Positions 13,901-27,190 of a DNA stretch of 64,000 nucleotides are shown here, in pieces (the stretch's first letter is position 1; the number at the start of each line of letters is the position of its first letter). The DNA comes from Parascedosporium putredinis (lineage: Eukaryota > Ascomycota > Sordariomycetes > Microascales > Microascaceae), in the NCBI GenBank assembly GCA_949357655.1, contig CASHTG010000016.1, positions 2,356,001-2,420,000 on the forward strand, in the 5' to 3' direction. The notes under the pieces were generated by a model, which saw only the letters and a program-made list of their open reading frames with translations, was not told where the DNA came from and did not search any database. The position numbers and the translations under genes are program-made.

Positions 13901-16900
13901 CTATCAGATCAAACTACCCAAAAACACGAGGTCTATATGCCGTGTCCTATCATGCACTTGACCTCACCCACTCGGAGGCGAGAACGATGCGTGCATTTCC
14001 CCTCCCGAACCCCTCCACGCCCATTCGCGAACATTCGTAAAGAGTGAGCTACTGCACTGCACCTCGTCGGATGCCGCTAAACAGGAATGGGAGGGTGTAG
14101 TCGGGGAAGGATTTCGCCCATTTCCGGCGATATGCGTTAAGCTTGTTTTGGGAAGGAGCGCACAACGCTCTTTTCCTGTCCGTCGAGAAGATTCCCCTTT
14201 CAATCATGTTCATCGATTGACTCGCTCAACACGGTGCGAAGGAGCACATCTCGGATTCCACTTGAGTCGGGCATGCCGTCGTGCGTCCAATCCATCCCAG
14301 TTCGGGACTGAGGATGGAAGGGACAAGCTGCACATACACGTCGGAAATTGAGTCTTTGACTGGGCCTTTGCTCCCCTTCCTTGCACTAATAATTCTCCTA
14401 TTCTCGAGGGATTGGGAGACCCCTGCTTTCAATGTTATCCACCCGCATTGGCTTAACCCAGCATCACTCTCGCGGAACTCTTGCACTTCTTGAGTAATTT
14501 TGCAACTATGTGTGCTGTTCAGCACGCAATCTGACATGCTAACATGCTTTCCCCACGTAAGCTCAATCTCGGATTGGGTTCGTTTGATTAGATGACTGTG
14601 AGGCTATCCGAATTCTCGGCAACAGGGCTCGGAGCGTGGTCAGCTTGACTAGGACGGTGTCGACGATCCCCGTTGGCATGCATCGTTCTTTCTCATCGCC
14701 ACATGGCTAGCTCAAATCAGCCGGGTCGCCCTTTCCGACTACACCGCTACTACCCGGGTACTCTCTTCAATACTTGTACAAGAAGTCAAGTCTTGGATCG
14801 TCATCAGTGGTTTTGTGGGGTTGGTCGGGTGGCGGCCTTTAGGGTGGGAAAGATCGATTCAATCATCGTGGTAATCATAGCGGCTGGAGATGGCAGTCGC
14901 GTTGTCGGTCAGTGACTTGCACCGTTGGGGCTGAACAGGGCTCGGAATGGGGTCCCACATGGCCAGCGTGGTGGATCATTGAATCCGATCAGGGAGGGAG
15001 CGACCTGATCAGCCCTGAAAGGGACCTCAGGTGCCTGGAGAAATGGAGCGCTGACCGTCATAATCTATTTTTCTCCCACTCGTAACATTTACCACGTGGC
15101 TAGTGCTCGACCATTCGCACCACTTGGACACACTGGGCACATTGGGGTCAGAAATGACAAGAGTGACAACTGAGAGCCATGACAAGCTACCTTCTGCCAG
15201 GCCAACAACCAGTGGTGGGATCTGCAAGATTCACCCAGCAGAAGACGTCAGAAAACGATGGGCTCACGACGGCGCTTCTTTTTATCGCGCTAACAACATC
15301 TCGCATCTTAGCCACCATCGACCACAGTACTTTTTTCCTTCTTCTTTTTATCATTTCTCCCCCGGTTGATGTACGCCCCCTCGCGTACTTGGTGGGATGG
15401 CGATTAGTGTAGTGACACGAGGAAGGATGCAAAACCCACTCATCGAATCAAATTAAAAAGAAATGGGAAACAATGATGGAGACGGGCTTGACGGGGTGCT
15501 CTTAATGCCCGCCCACCTTCCACTATAGGAGCGGATGTGTCCATCACGAACCTCTGTAGCCCCGCCGACTGATCGATCTGGGAAATGAATGACCCGGCTG
15601 GCACCGAGAGCCCGACAAGCGGATGGGGATTGGCCTTTCGGGAGTCCGACGGACTTGCGAATAGGAGGTGTCGGTGACGAACGGCGGAAATTTCCTGTCC
15701 TCCCTCTTGCTCTCTGTCTCGGTCCGTTGAGCGCGAGCCAATCTCTGGTGTTTCCCGGGAATATCCCAACCTATCTTGTCAGGTCTGCACCTGCGCCGGA
15801 GAGATCTCAAGCCATGTGCAGTGCGCGTTGCTTTTCGGATCTGCACCGTACCTTGCCGCAAGCCGCTGCAGATGTTTTCCCCCTCACCTCTCCTCGTGAG
15901 CTGGCGATGTATGGGCGCCGTTTTTGGTTTCCATCTTCCAAAATCCGTCTTGGTTTCGACACCTTCCCTTTTCTTTTTCGTTCCGCGCATCTTTTCTACT
16001 CTCGCTAGCCACCTTTCGCTAGTAGGGGTAGGTCTTAATAAATCGTGGTCCACCTCGGCAGATCACGCGGCGAGGCATGGCTGGGCGGGCTGAGGGATCA
16101 CCACTAACGCGTGCCATGCAGAAGCATCGAGAGATGGCGGGACCCGAGCTGGGGTCATCAACGCAGGCTCAGCTGAACCTGCCCTGGGTGGGAATCCGGG
16201 AGAGAAAAATTGGACAGTCGCGCCGACCATCGAGAATGCGTCGAGTGGCGCGCAATCGATCTTGGAATCGAAAGCCATGCCGGAACCATGCGCTCTTGTT
16301 TGCATTGTGGGTAGACGCGCAAAGGGCGCCTTGGGTAGAGCTGAGCAAGCAATAGAGGGACCAACAAACGCCTCTTTTCTTTCCTTTCTTTTTTCTTTCT
16401 GTTTTCTCCTTCACCTCCTTGAGTTCTAGATCAGCTCGACGCAAGGCAATGAGTCAGGCACGCTCCTGCCAACCGGACAAGGCGTTCCCTCAACAATTTC
16501 TACCGATTTCGAGAACGGAAGCGCATCATCCCCGGTCATTATGCCCCTGTCCCGTGTCCCTTCGTCGGCGCGCCCTTCCTGGAGGTCCGGGCTCGGAGCG
16601 GGTTGCATTTGCATTTCCCCCAAGCTTCGCCCCGTCGGCCTACGTTTCCAATGATTTATTCCAAGGAGACGAACTGCGAGACACTCAGTTACGAAGCATA
16701 TAACAATACGACTAGTTTGGAGACGTGTTCGCGGCAGGGAGTGTCCGGACAGTGGATAAGAGATGCGTCCAACGAGGGGGCCGCCCGTGTAAGTGGCTTC
16801 TTTCAACGATGCATACGAACGTGGCAGAGTCCCGATGAACGCGGAGCGCGAATCCTGTTCACATACCACACCCACTTGCACCCAGCTTGGCTTTGGCCAT

Positions 16901-19900
16901 GCCGTTGCAAGGCGGACAATCTCAATGCGTTTTTAACGTTGCATTTCGCAACCGATATGGGGGCTGCTGCCAGGGGAAAGGTGGCAGCAGTCAATAAAAT
17001 TTGAGGACTTGAGCAAGGTTGAAGATTCCCAAAAAGATTTCAGTGTAACCAAGGTCCACCCGAACAAGACTCAACCATGAGCTCCGAGGCCCACGCCGAG
17101 CACGCCTGGGCCCATATCCAGCCAAGAGCGCGCGCGAGTTTGGTATTGCTCTTTGCCTTCTCATCAGCCCTCTCTGATCTAGCCGAGGAGGTTGCTTCAT
17201 TCTTATTGCAGATGCTAACTTGGTTCTACCCAGGAGAAGGAGACTGCCATGACCTACTTCTTCGAGAATCGCAATACTGATTGGAGATGTCATCGGCAGG
17301 GGGCGAGGATACCGCAGCTTCGGCCGCAATTTAGCGGCGTGGAAACCGATTACAATACTGCTCAATGCAGGCTCCGCATTCCTGCTGGCTGTCTCCCACT
17401 CTCATCTTCTTTCACGATGATTTGAGTGTAATATGACGACCGACAGACTGAGGCGAGCAGGCCAATGCAGCATTCAGTGGAGAAATGGAGCCAGATGCTA
17501 CGCCGTTGATGATAATCCCCGCCGAAGAGTGGAACTTGCATCTACGAAGTATTCGACTAGGGGCATTACCGGCAGGAAGCAGACTCTTTTCTTTCTCCTT
17601 TCTCCTTTCTCTCTTTGACTTGGAAGGGAAAATTACTCCTATGCAGTATATGCGAGGAAGATAAAATGTCCGGGGCTTGGTTCCCAGAGTCCTGTCTGGT
17701 GGTGTTGTTCCGATTCGACGGCCCCAAGAGCGCGCCCTCTAGGAGCGCGTTGAGATGCAGTCGGTTCCGGCCAAAACTGTATGTAGGGTCGCTTAAGGTT
17801 GGGCCCCCTCTTTGACATCAACCCGAAGACGGTGATGTCGCAATGAAGCCGCCTGCTGCTTCCATCTTATTTTCTCGTCCCTGCCGTGCCATGCCCTCCT
17901 TACACCGACATGTCGCCTGTCGCTTGTCCCGTGTTTCTCGTCGCTTCGCGGGCGAGCAACCGAGATGGCGACGAGATTATCATGCTTGGGTGCTTGAGGG
18001 TGAAACGGGACCAAAAACATGAGGTTTGTGCGTTTGAATGAATGGAGGCATTGACAAAGCGAATATTCTCTCTAATTTGCCAGGCAGATCAATCGATAGC
18101 GAACGTGCCGGACCCCGCCGCTCCCGTTTGCGCTGCCTTGCCTCTCCACATGGCCGTTCGTCTTCTTCGGACGAAACCCCGTGCTCTGGGCGATCACTCA
18201 CGAGTCCATTTTGCCAGCATTAAACCCGGTTACCAGTCCAGCCCTGGGACTTGGGCAACCTTGGGCAACGCACCTATTCATGGGGAATTACTAGAGCAGA
18301 AGAGGAGAAGGGCAGGTCCTCGGAACGGCACCCGTCTTCCGGTAAGTTGGGCTTGAACATGCCGGTCCCAATATTCCTGCCCCGCTTATGAGGGGGATTT
18401 GTTCTTTCTCATCTTTCCCCTATCACTTGCACTCTTTTCGAGGTAGGCTGCATTCGTAGTCTGGCCAGGATGGAGCGCAAGCAACCAGGACTAATACTTG
18501 GATTTGTGCTTGTGGAAAGAGAGACGAAGCGAGAATAATGCTCACTCCCTTCTCTTTGAAGGATAACAGAAAGATTGCCGGGTGCGGCTATTGAAACAGG
18601 GTTTAAAAGCAAGCTTGCAAGGGTACCGAGCGAAAGAAAGGGAAAGAAAAAGAAATAGGTGGGATCCAGACACGGCATGATTTTCCTCGCGTTCAACCCG
18701 CGAAGCCAGCATTGTCTCTGGACACGGGACATGGGCCTTCCGGGCGTCCGCGGCTGCAAGGTCTAATACCAGTACCAGACTTTTGGGTAATACAAAGCAA
18801 AGTCGAATTTTTTTATTTTTTTGGCTGAACCAGCGTCGTTGAGGCGCTCCTGCAGGCCGTCGCCGTAGGGTCCCATTAAAGGTCCGGGCTCTTGAGCTGC
18901 TTGATTCAAGCCTCGCGGGGCAAGGCCGCCCAACTCTACATGCGATGCTCTCGGGTTTTTGCTCTTAGCTCATGAAATCTATCGAGGCGGTGGTTGACAA
19001 TGGGATGAGATCTCAAAATCTCAAGAGAGAGCAAGCGATGCAGGGGAATGAGTGGAGACGGATCCAGGGCACAGGGGAATCCCCTGGAATCTACACGGTA
19101 ATCGCCTCAGGATTCGACGCCCATCCTTCATCCCTTCCTCTCTGGGCGTGACAGGTTGACAAGTGTCGAGCTAAGTATGATGGCGCAGCAATGGCTGACA
19201 GGCTTCCGGGTCGATTTGGAACAAGGGCACCTTCATCTTTTCCTCATACTTTTTACTCTTTTCTTTTTCTTTTTCTTTTTTTCTCTTGTCCATCCCTTTG
19301 TCCCCCGCTCCACATGGGGTTGGCGATGCCCTGGAGCCTAGCCAGTCAAGGGCTGACGGAGTTTATTACCCGTAGCTTTGGTTACGGTTGCAGTGGAGGC
19401 ACGCCATCGTCGAGCTAGGAACATGACCCTCGCAAATGGCCTGATTGTGTTTCGGGGGAAACGACAGAAAAGGAAAGGGGTCAAGGAAAGACTGGGCAAC
19501 AGACTGCAAGAGGCCTTTTTTCTCTTTTGCCTCATTGCTCGATTCCCCCTCGCAGAAGAGGATGGGCGGTTTTCTTTACTTTTTCTTCTCCTCCTCCTTT
19601 ACCAAGCACCTATGAACTGGTGACGGGCCATCGCCGAGGAGACATTGAACGATGCCGCTCGGTAGATGAGGTCGCTGATTGGCCTCGGCCTTGGATGAAT
19701 CAAACAGAGAAAGCACTTCGCTTGCTCGGTGCATCCGTCTTCCTCGCCTTCTCCCCATCTATCCCCCCGCCCTTGCCTCCCCTGCTCAAGCTGCAAGACA
19801 AGATATTCTTACTTCATGGTTATGGCCATCATGTTCCCCCACCCCCATCACCTTGCTTCTCGCGATCCCTCGCAGAGCTCAGGGTCTACGCCGGGATAGC

Positions 19901-20544
19901 GAATCGTGACCCGCGACCGGAAACCCTGCCCGTTAAGTTGGGAGAGTCGGGATCAGCACACTAACGATGCACCTCGACTACATGTACACTACACTGCCAT
20001 TGTGGAGAACTAGGAAGTACGAAAGAGAACCTAGGATGGGGAGATGGACGCAAATCAGGAGGGAAAAGACTCGACGTCTACACCCCATCGCGCTATCAAG
20101 AGGGCAAGGAAGAGAGTGTGGCTCGTCCTCAAGGCCAGGCAATAAGCTAGCTACCCACAAAGCTAGAGTGCTCCAAAACCCCGATGAAAAAAACGTGCAT
20201 GGCCTGACCCCCTTCCCCCACTCCACTACAGCCCGTTGCCAGCCGCGGGGCCCCCGGCATCGAGACGCCGGTTCTGCTAGTTTAACAACCGGCGTTTTGG
20301 GGCCCGGGTTTCGATGGGTCCCCTTGGTGCCTTTTTTTTTTTTTTTCGTTTTTAGTTTGGCCGATTTCGATGGCTGAGATGACAGGAACCCATCGCTCTT
20401 TTTCGTCGTGCAAGCGCGCCACAAACTAAAGGGATCCATTCTGATTGTGTGTGTGTGGATGTGTGCGTAGCAATAGCGTCTCCGACCCTACTTACTCGGC
20501 TCGTTTCAGAATTTGTGAGCATCTACGAATGCTACGCACACAAT

Positions 20545-20579
20545 GAGTGTGAGTGTGTGAGTGTGTGAGTGTGTGAGTG
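20545..20579. repeat. Tandem repeat, unit GAGTGTGT
   Basis: About four copies of an eight-base unit, GAGTGTGT, in perfect tandem. It lies in intergenic sequence with no gene nearby. Confidence 0.85.
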
Positions 20580-21565
20580 CTCCTCTTTGTGTGTCCAATC
20601 CACAAACATCCACGGTTCAATTGATGGGCAAACCCAGAATTCGACGTGTCAATACCGACTGGAACGATGGTGCACAGGATTGGAAACGAAAGCCACCGGC
20701 CGGGCGAGCGAAACCCCCGACCTAACGGTGTGGTTGCGCCGCGCCGCGCGCCCCCTTCCGCCAGCGTCAGCGAAGGGGCGGAAAAGAAAAGTAAGGTGAA
20801 CGGATCTGTGAGAGGAACAGACGTGTTCGTACCAGACATGTGGCCCGGTGGTCGTCTACACTATGTTTTCCATTTTGTCAGTTTTTTGGCTTTCATCATG
20901 TTTCTAGTCCAGTTCCCCTTCCACACCCGTCAAGCCAACCTCTGTGCGCTGCTCGCATTCCTTCGGGGCGGAGGATATACCCGTAGGAATGCGACAAATC
21001 ACTTCCAATTTTCCTTCCGGGGCCCTGCCTACGGGATTTTTATTATCATGGCCAGCTGTATCATAGCCGTTCCCTTTGTGCGGGAGCGGAGATCGAGATT
21101 GGCCGCCGAGCTATTGTCTTATCCTCGTCGTGGTTGCCACGTATAGTAGCAACGATATAGACGTGGGTTCTCGTCGGCGCCGCCCCAACGGCGGAGCAGA
21201 GGAAATGATTCTCCGTCCCCAATGACACGAAGGCCAAAATGGGCGATGGCAGATGAGATCGATCTGTTCCTTTTTTTTTTTTCTTTTCTAAGGAAACCAT
21301 TTTATGAGTGTTAATAGATGGGATTCTAGTATTATAGATGTATCCACGGGACAAGTCCGATCCCCGGTGGTTTACCCACCAGGTGTAGGTGATCGGCCTT
21401 GCGTCTGCCCCGTTCCGATGTTTGAAGATGGCTTTGCTCTCGGCGTTTTTTGGAGTCTTTTTTCCCCTTTCAAATTCTCCAATCTCAATCCCCGTGATGG
21501 GTATTCTTGACCCCGTTCTCCTGCATCATTTTTGCAGATACTTTGTGCCATCTTCCCCTCCCCCT

Positions 21566-21586
21566 TCTCTCTCTCTCTCTCTCTCT
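21566..21586. repeat. (CT)n microsatellite
   Basis: About ten CT dinucleotides in a pyrimidine-rich intergenic region. Confidence 0.8.
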
Positions 21587-24172
21587 ATTACCGGGGCTTG
21601 GAACCGGGACCACTTCCAGTCCCTCTCCAAGCTCCACTTTTGACCCTTGACTGGTTCAGGGTGGGAGTTGTTTGGCTGACATCGCTGAGGAGGACGTTAC
21701 ACTCGCGTCTGCGTTTCGACGGAGCCCCAAGTAGGGGACCCCAGCAAGCACCAGGGGAGGGGAGGAAAAAAAAAATATCCTTGGGAGCAAAAAACCAGGG
21801 GGCGGGTTGAGAGAGACAAGATCACACATTACTTGTCATTCTCGGAGTGAAAGGGGGAAAGCAAATAATGGAAAAGAAGCCCAAAGAAGTGAGATCAGCT
21901 GTCAAGCACACCCCTCGCGTGCCCCCTTTTATAGAGATGTTCAAAGACCTATCACAATTCCAAGAGCAAACGTCGCATTGAAGGGAAGGGAAAAAGGAAA
22001 GAAACACCTTCAGCTCGTGGAAGGGATCTTTTGCCTTGGGGAAGGGAGAGTTTGAGCTTGGGGGTGGGCAGCAGGTGGCACCGCCGAGGTTCCGCGCGGC
22101 AAGGGGGCCGGCTGGGTGTCTTTCCCCTTGGCAAACGTTGACGTGGGTGGGGGTGGAAAAGAGCAGCGTGTTGCGGAAGTGGAAGTGCTGAAGTGATGCA
22201 GCAGCGGTCTTTATTGTCCAGCTCTCGATATCCATCCTATGCTAACCCTTGTGCCCTTGCCTCATGGCGAGGTGTCGTATCCGCGTTAGGTGGGGGAGGG
22301 GGCACGAGAGGGAGATATTGATATCAGCTCCCTCAATGGCAAAGGATAGTGGCTGGAGCAAGAGAAGACGGGGCGTGGGGGATACGAGAAACCAAGGAGA
22401 CGCGGTGTGATGGCGGCTCTTTTGGGATTCATCAGGTGCATTTGAGGTATTATCATCGCAGTGTACACTACGCGGAGGTGCTTGAAGAGGCAAAGGTGGC
22501 GAAGATGATACTACGTGGTAACGTCAAAGTTTTCAAGGCACATACACGTCGAAGGGGCTGGCCACATGTAGCCATTATAGAGGGAAACCACTCTAAAAGA
22601 AAAGCCCGCGAGCCTAAAAGGCGCGATGGGCTTTTGGTTGCGGTGTTTCGAGGATCCTTTTTTTTGTTGCCTTGCGCACGCTCCTGTCACTAGCCACTAA
22701 CTCTCAAAGGGAAGGAATCGAGGTGCCATTCCTATCCTACTGCAACGAACCCGCCATTCCTCAAAGTCCCGAGCGCGCATCCGGCGGCCGGGGAAAAGAG
22801 GAGGGGCGCGCGATGCGCCGTGGCGCGGGCCTTGGTTCCTCAACGGAGCGCGTTCCCGTCCTGGCCGCGCTGTATGCAGTATGAGTATGAAAGGAAGACA
22901 CCGACAAAAGAGAGAGATGGAGGTGACGGTAGCATCTACTACCGTAAACGCGCCCCTCTTTTTTTCAACTCCACCGACGGCGTGGAGAAACGGATAGTGG
23001 TATTCGGTCAATCGTTTCGGGAGAGGAGGGTGGCTGTGACGATGGCTGCTCTGTTCAATGTTTCGCTTAGCCTGGGAGAGGGCTGGCTAGTTGAATACAA
23101 GCAAGACCCCCTCCATTTTCAAGTGATGGGAGTATTTCTTTGTGAGATAAAGCGACGCGAGCAGAAGAGCGTCAATCCTGAGGGGTAGTGTCCTGTTCTT
23201 GAGGGCGATGCGACCTAGTTGCGCTATGAGACTACGAGCGACACTCCCCCAAATCGTGTAGGTTGGAGCGCGGTGGCTGGTGGCCCATCTGTCGATGCCG
23301 TGATGCCGCCGCTGCTACGTAGATCGAGATAAAACGAGAGGGAGGGGGTGAGGTATATGAGTGAGAGATGGAGGGAGATCTACTGCTGCTGTTGCATCAT
23401 GGCTTCCGCTGGGCTCGTGCGCAAGTGATTCGAAGTCGGTTGCCGGCGGGAAATGTTCGCGAGAGATGGAGAGTTGTTTTGGAAAACGGGGTCCTTTGGG
23501 GATCGCTCTTTTCCCCGAGGCGTTCGTGTTGCTGCGGTGCTTGTTGTTACGGCGGTGCAAAAGTGCTGCGTCTCCACACAAAACCTGCCATCCAACAGGA
23601 AACGGTGCTCGATTACCTGTCGTCGTGAGCGCTCAGGAGGCCCCCGAGAATGCGACGATACGCATCGTTTCGTGCCCCTCCTCGTAGCTAACGAAGCTAT
23701 GGCCTTTTGGCAAGAGGACGATGGTTGGATTCGATAGTAGGCGGGGATGTGGAAGTACTGCGTGAAAGGGGTGAGAACGAGGGAGATTATGCGATCGGCT
23801 GGGCCAGAGTGTCGCAAGTCGTTTAGTCTTTCTAGTAGTTGCTCATCAATGTTGAGTGATGGCAGACAGCCGCCCTGAGAAGCTATGCGCGCCTGTATCT
23901 AGTAGTCTGGGAATCTAGTATGAACGGTCTGCGCTTACCTATTCAAACGTGTTGAGAATTGGCATCGAACGAGGTTTGAATGCCCAGCATTCGGGCATAA
24001 TGGATGGCTGATATGCAAAGCCCAATGTCATTCATGAGTCTAGAAAAATAGCCAAAGAATATGAGGCAGACAACAAAAAGAGGATGATGAAAACGCCCGA
24101 GACCAGAAAAACAAAGCGAAAAGCGAACCCACTCATCTGCACCGGATTTGATTCCCCCTCCTCCTCTCCATT

Positions 24173-25330
24173 TCACCTCCTCGAGCTTCCCCAGTCGGGC
24201 TTCGGCACCGGCCTCCCCACGATGAACCCCTTGGTCTGTCCCACGGCCTTTCTGTTCCTCTGCATCAGCCTCGCCTTGATCTCCCGCGTGTTGCGCTGGC
24301 TCTTGGGCGCCAGCCTCTGGTCCGCCTGCTCCATCACCCTGTACACGGCCCCGCCTGCCTTCTTGTCACGGGGCGCCGTCTTCTTCTGCTCGGCCTTGCG
24401 CTTCTTGCGCTTCGGCTCGTCGGCGCCGCTGTCGTCTAGCTGGCGGGCCTCGTCGTCCTCGTCATCGTCCGAATCTTGGAGGAATTCTTCGGGGAGGAAG
24501 CCGGAGAGAGCGTTCTTCTTCGTCTTGCCGACAACGTGGTCCTCCTTCTCGGAAGCGTCTGCATCTGCGTCTACCTCGGCCTGAACGTCGACTTCCTCGT
24601 CACCGTCCTTGACCACTTTCTTTTGAGCGGGCTCGGGGACGGCCTTGGCCTTTCTCGATTCGGCTTGCGCCTTGAGCCGGGCGTCGCGCTCCTGGCGCTT
24701 CTTCCTCTCGCGCGTGGCTTGTCTATTTTCAAGAGATACATTGTTAGCTTTATAAAAAGAAGAAACCCCCTTGAAGACACAATTTGCTGGCTATCCCCGC
24801 AAAGTACGGGGAAGCGTGGCCGTGGGAAATGTGGGCAACCAAACGTACTCTTGAGCAGCCTTCTGGGCGGCCTGGGCGGATTGCTTCGCCTGCTCGGCGG
24901 CCTGAACATTGGATACGGCCTCGGGCGCCTCGTCATCCGAGTCGGAATCCGAATCTTGAGCAGTTTCCGCCGCGGGAGCAGGAGCAGGAGCAGGAGCAGA
25001 CGTCGTCGCTCCGGCGGCCTTCTTCGTCACCGCCGGGCTGGGGTGGGCGGCCGCGAGCTGCTTCTGCAGCGCCGCGTCCAGGTCTAGCGTTATATCTTCA
25101 TCCTCGGCCGCCGGCGCGGATCCGCGCTACCGCCGCCGGCTTTCCTCTTGGATGGCGTCTTCTTCGCGGGGGTTTTCTTCGGTGCGGGGACGACTCGGGG
25201 TCCTCGCCGGCGCCCTTCTTGCGGACCGGAAGCTTTTGTCGCTTGGGGCTCGACGAGGGGGTTCTGCGGTTTCGATGATATCGGAGTTGTCCATGGACTT
25301 GCGCTTTGTTCCGCTTCGTGTCGTCACCAT
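24173..25330 (-). CDS. Utp16/Bud21-like nucleolar protein (U3 snoRNP / SSU processome)
   Basis: Two exons: 25330-24849 and 24722-24173. The intron of 126 nt has a GTACGT donor, a GCTAAC branch and a TAG acceptor. With three restored bases the coding length is 1035 nt, about 344 aa. The N-terminus is basic (MVTTRSGTKRKS), then Ala-rich and acidic with a DSDSDSDDE stretch. A charged coiled-coil-like segment follows (QATRERKKRQERDARLK). The C-terminus carries KKNALSGFLPEEFL, an acidic patch, a Lys/Arg cluster, VYRVMEQAD and APKSQRNTREIKARLMQRNR. I recall this C-terminal pattern from fungal Utp16/Bud21 proteins, which act in 18S rRNA maturation; a profile search was not possible. Frame breaks lie at C runs (minus strand) 25257-25261 and 25186-25189 and around 25111-25130. 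The gene is divergent from the mitochondrial protein gene at 25923. Other basic-acidic nucleolar proteins remain possible. Confidence 0.7.
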
Positions 25331-25922
25331 GGTTGCGGCTGAGGCGGCTCGTAGGCGTAGGTATGTATTCTTTTTCTTTTTCCTTTCCTTTTGTCCTCCC
25401 GAGGGCGAGGGGGCCCAATTCGAGCGATGGAGACGCTCGCGTGGTCTGGATAGGGAGTCGAAAAATGTGTGAAGGAAGTCGAAGATGTCGTCGCCAGGTG
25501 CCTCGTCGTTTAATCTCCCTGGTTTTGTGTCTTCTTAACGGTGAATGGAAAACGAGAAGGGAGGGGTGATGGCTGTGGGAGAAAATATTCCCAAGCCAAT
25601 TTTTTTTGGTGGGCGATAAGCCGGTGAACTCTTATCTTGTGGGGCCGCACTCCTTCTATTGACCAATAATTGATGCGAACCTGTCAGCCACGCTAAATCT
25701 ACACCGAGACCCTTCTGAAGCTGTTGCTTCTTCATCTCAGATCCTAACACATCACTCCTCCATCCTCCGACGCATATTTGTATCACATGCGCCTTGCGTT
25801 CTCTCTACCCTGTTGCCATTTTAATCGGTGATTTGAAACATACTTGCTTTAGGTCATCTTGGACTGGGTCAATCCCCAAATAAAGGTGTAGGGCGAGCTG
25901 GTACGCTTATTCTAGCCGCTGC
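25331..25922. promoter_or_regulatory. Divergent promoter region
   Basis: This 592-base gap separates the start codons of the Utp16-like gene (minus strand) and the mitochondrial protein gene (plus strand), so it must hold both promoters. The side next to the Utp16-like start is CT/TC-rich on the plus strand. One clear CCAAT pentamer is present in the middle. Confidence 0.6.
25663..25667 (+). promoter_or_regulatory. CCAAT box
   Basis: CCAAT lies 256 bases before the ATG at 25923 and about 330 bases before the divergent ATG. CCAAT is the target of the fungal HAP complex, which often controls mitochondrial genes; a role here is inference from one five-base match. Confidence 0.3.
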
Positions 25923-27190
25923 ATGGTCCTCTCTCTCACCATGTCGCGCCCACTCATTCGCACCTCGCGGCCTCTCTGCCGTCTCCTACCCGGCGCCACG
26001 CCACTACCCGTATCGCGCAATAACCTCCTTCAAGTAGCCGCGGCGGCAACCTCTTCTCCGCAGCAGCCGAGGTGCTACGCAAAGTCGGCTTCGTCCCCCA
26101 AGCCCAGGGGCCCTAAGCCGGTCGACCCCATGTTCCTCAAGCCTGGATCGCGGGAGGCGCGGCAGAGAGTCGCCTCGGCGAGGATGCCCCCGGTGGAGGA
26201 TTTTGCCGCCTTGCATCAGAAGCAGGGGCTCCAGGAGGGCGACCCCGAGCTTCACTGGGCCTGCGCCGCGGAGTTGATCAAGGCGATCAAGAATAATGAC
26301 CTAGAAGGCCCGAAACTGTTAAAAAGTGAGGCTTCTTCCCTACCCTCTACCGCGTGCTTTAGCGCTTTGCGTACTAGGCGTTTCTGGTTACGAAGCGCTC
26401 TGGAGAGAAAGAGGCGCTGTCTATATGAAGCTACGATGACTGACGTACGAAACGCAGGGCTCGGAGTGACGCTGGAAGAATTCTTCAACGCCGCCATCTT
26501 CATCAGCCTCACGCGCCCCACCATCAAGGGATGCGACGTCAACGAGATCGTCGTGGAGATGCTTATGTACGCCTCGTCCCTCGGCCACGAGGCCTCCACC
26601 ATCAGCGCCATGCACCTGTACCCGCTCATCGCGCGCGTGCTACACCCGGCGTGCCGACCGCCCGCCGAGCTCGCCGCCCGCTTCGCCGCCATCGTGGAGC
26701 GCGGGGACGACGCCAACGCGCTCACCGTGGCGGGCCGGATGGCCATAGAAGCCAAAAAGTACGACGAGGCGCGGGCCCTGTGCGAGCGCGCCCTGCAAGT
26801 AGGCGGCGGGCAGCAGCAGCAGCAGCCAACGCAACGGCAAACGTTTGATTTCCACGCCAACTGCCTCGTCCAGCTCGGCGCGCTGGCGCGCCGGGCGGGG
26901 ACGATCGGACGGCGGACGGGTACTTTACCCGCGCGGTGGAGGAGCACAAGGACGTGCGGGCGGGCTACTACCTGCTGTACCCTGGCCCGTTGGCGGAGGA
27001 GATTTGGGAGGCGACCGAGTTCGCGCTCACGGTGGGCCACGAGAGGGCGTACCGGCACTTGATGAGCATGCATAATGATCAGGCGGCGGAGGCCCTGGCC
27101 AAGGGGGACAAGGCCGCGTTTGCCGACTTTCAGTTCTTGGCGCAGGAGTGGCAGAGGTTGGAGAAGGCCAAGACGGTAGGGGATGTTTAA
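25923..27190 (+). CDS. Mitochondrially targeted conserved fungal protein of unknown function, helical-repeat-like
   Basis: Exons 25923-26325 and 26458-27190 flank a 132-nt intron (GTGAGG donor, CTGAC branch, CAG acceptor). The intron is a multiple of three without stops, so it also reads through. About 378 aa with one restored G in the run at 26897-26900, after which the frame continues to the TAA at 27188. The N-terminus is Arg/Ser-rich without acids and has RCYAKS near residue 50, a typical matrix presequence. An ATG at 25941 has better context (CACCATG) and may be the real start. The body has alpha-helical repeat character (for example YDEARALCERALQ, as in TPR-like proteins), one Gln run from CAG codons (26814-26823), and a C-terminal helical part containing HERAYRHLMSMHNDQAAEAL. 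I do not recognise a catalytic motif and assign no function. Confidence 0.8.

Larger units (their letters stand above)
3361..24172. other. 20.8 kb stretch with no recognisable gene
   Basis: I read both strands for conserved protein signatures, split exons, tRNA, rRNA and transposon proteins and found none. The open frames are short, low in coding character and mostly composed of Ser/Pro/Arg-rich translations of simple sequence. Base composition is balanced, so this is not an AT-rich RIP-mutated repeat. It contains a T19 tract (10956-10974), a T15 tract (20332-20346), CT tracts (9515-9530, 21566-21586), a period-8 tandem repeat (20545-20579) and two TACGAAGTA motifs (6151, 17543). Given the frame-shifting errors seen elsewhere, a short or multi-exon gene could be hidden here. 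Confidence 0.55.
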
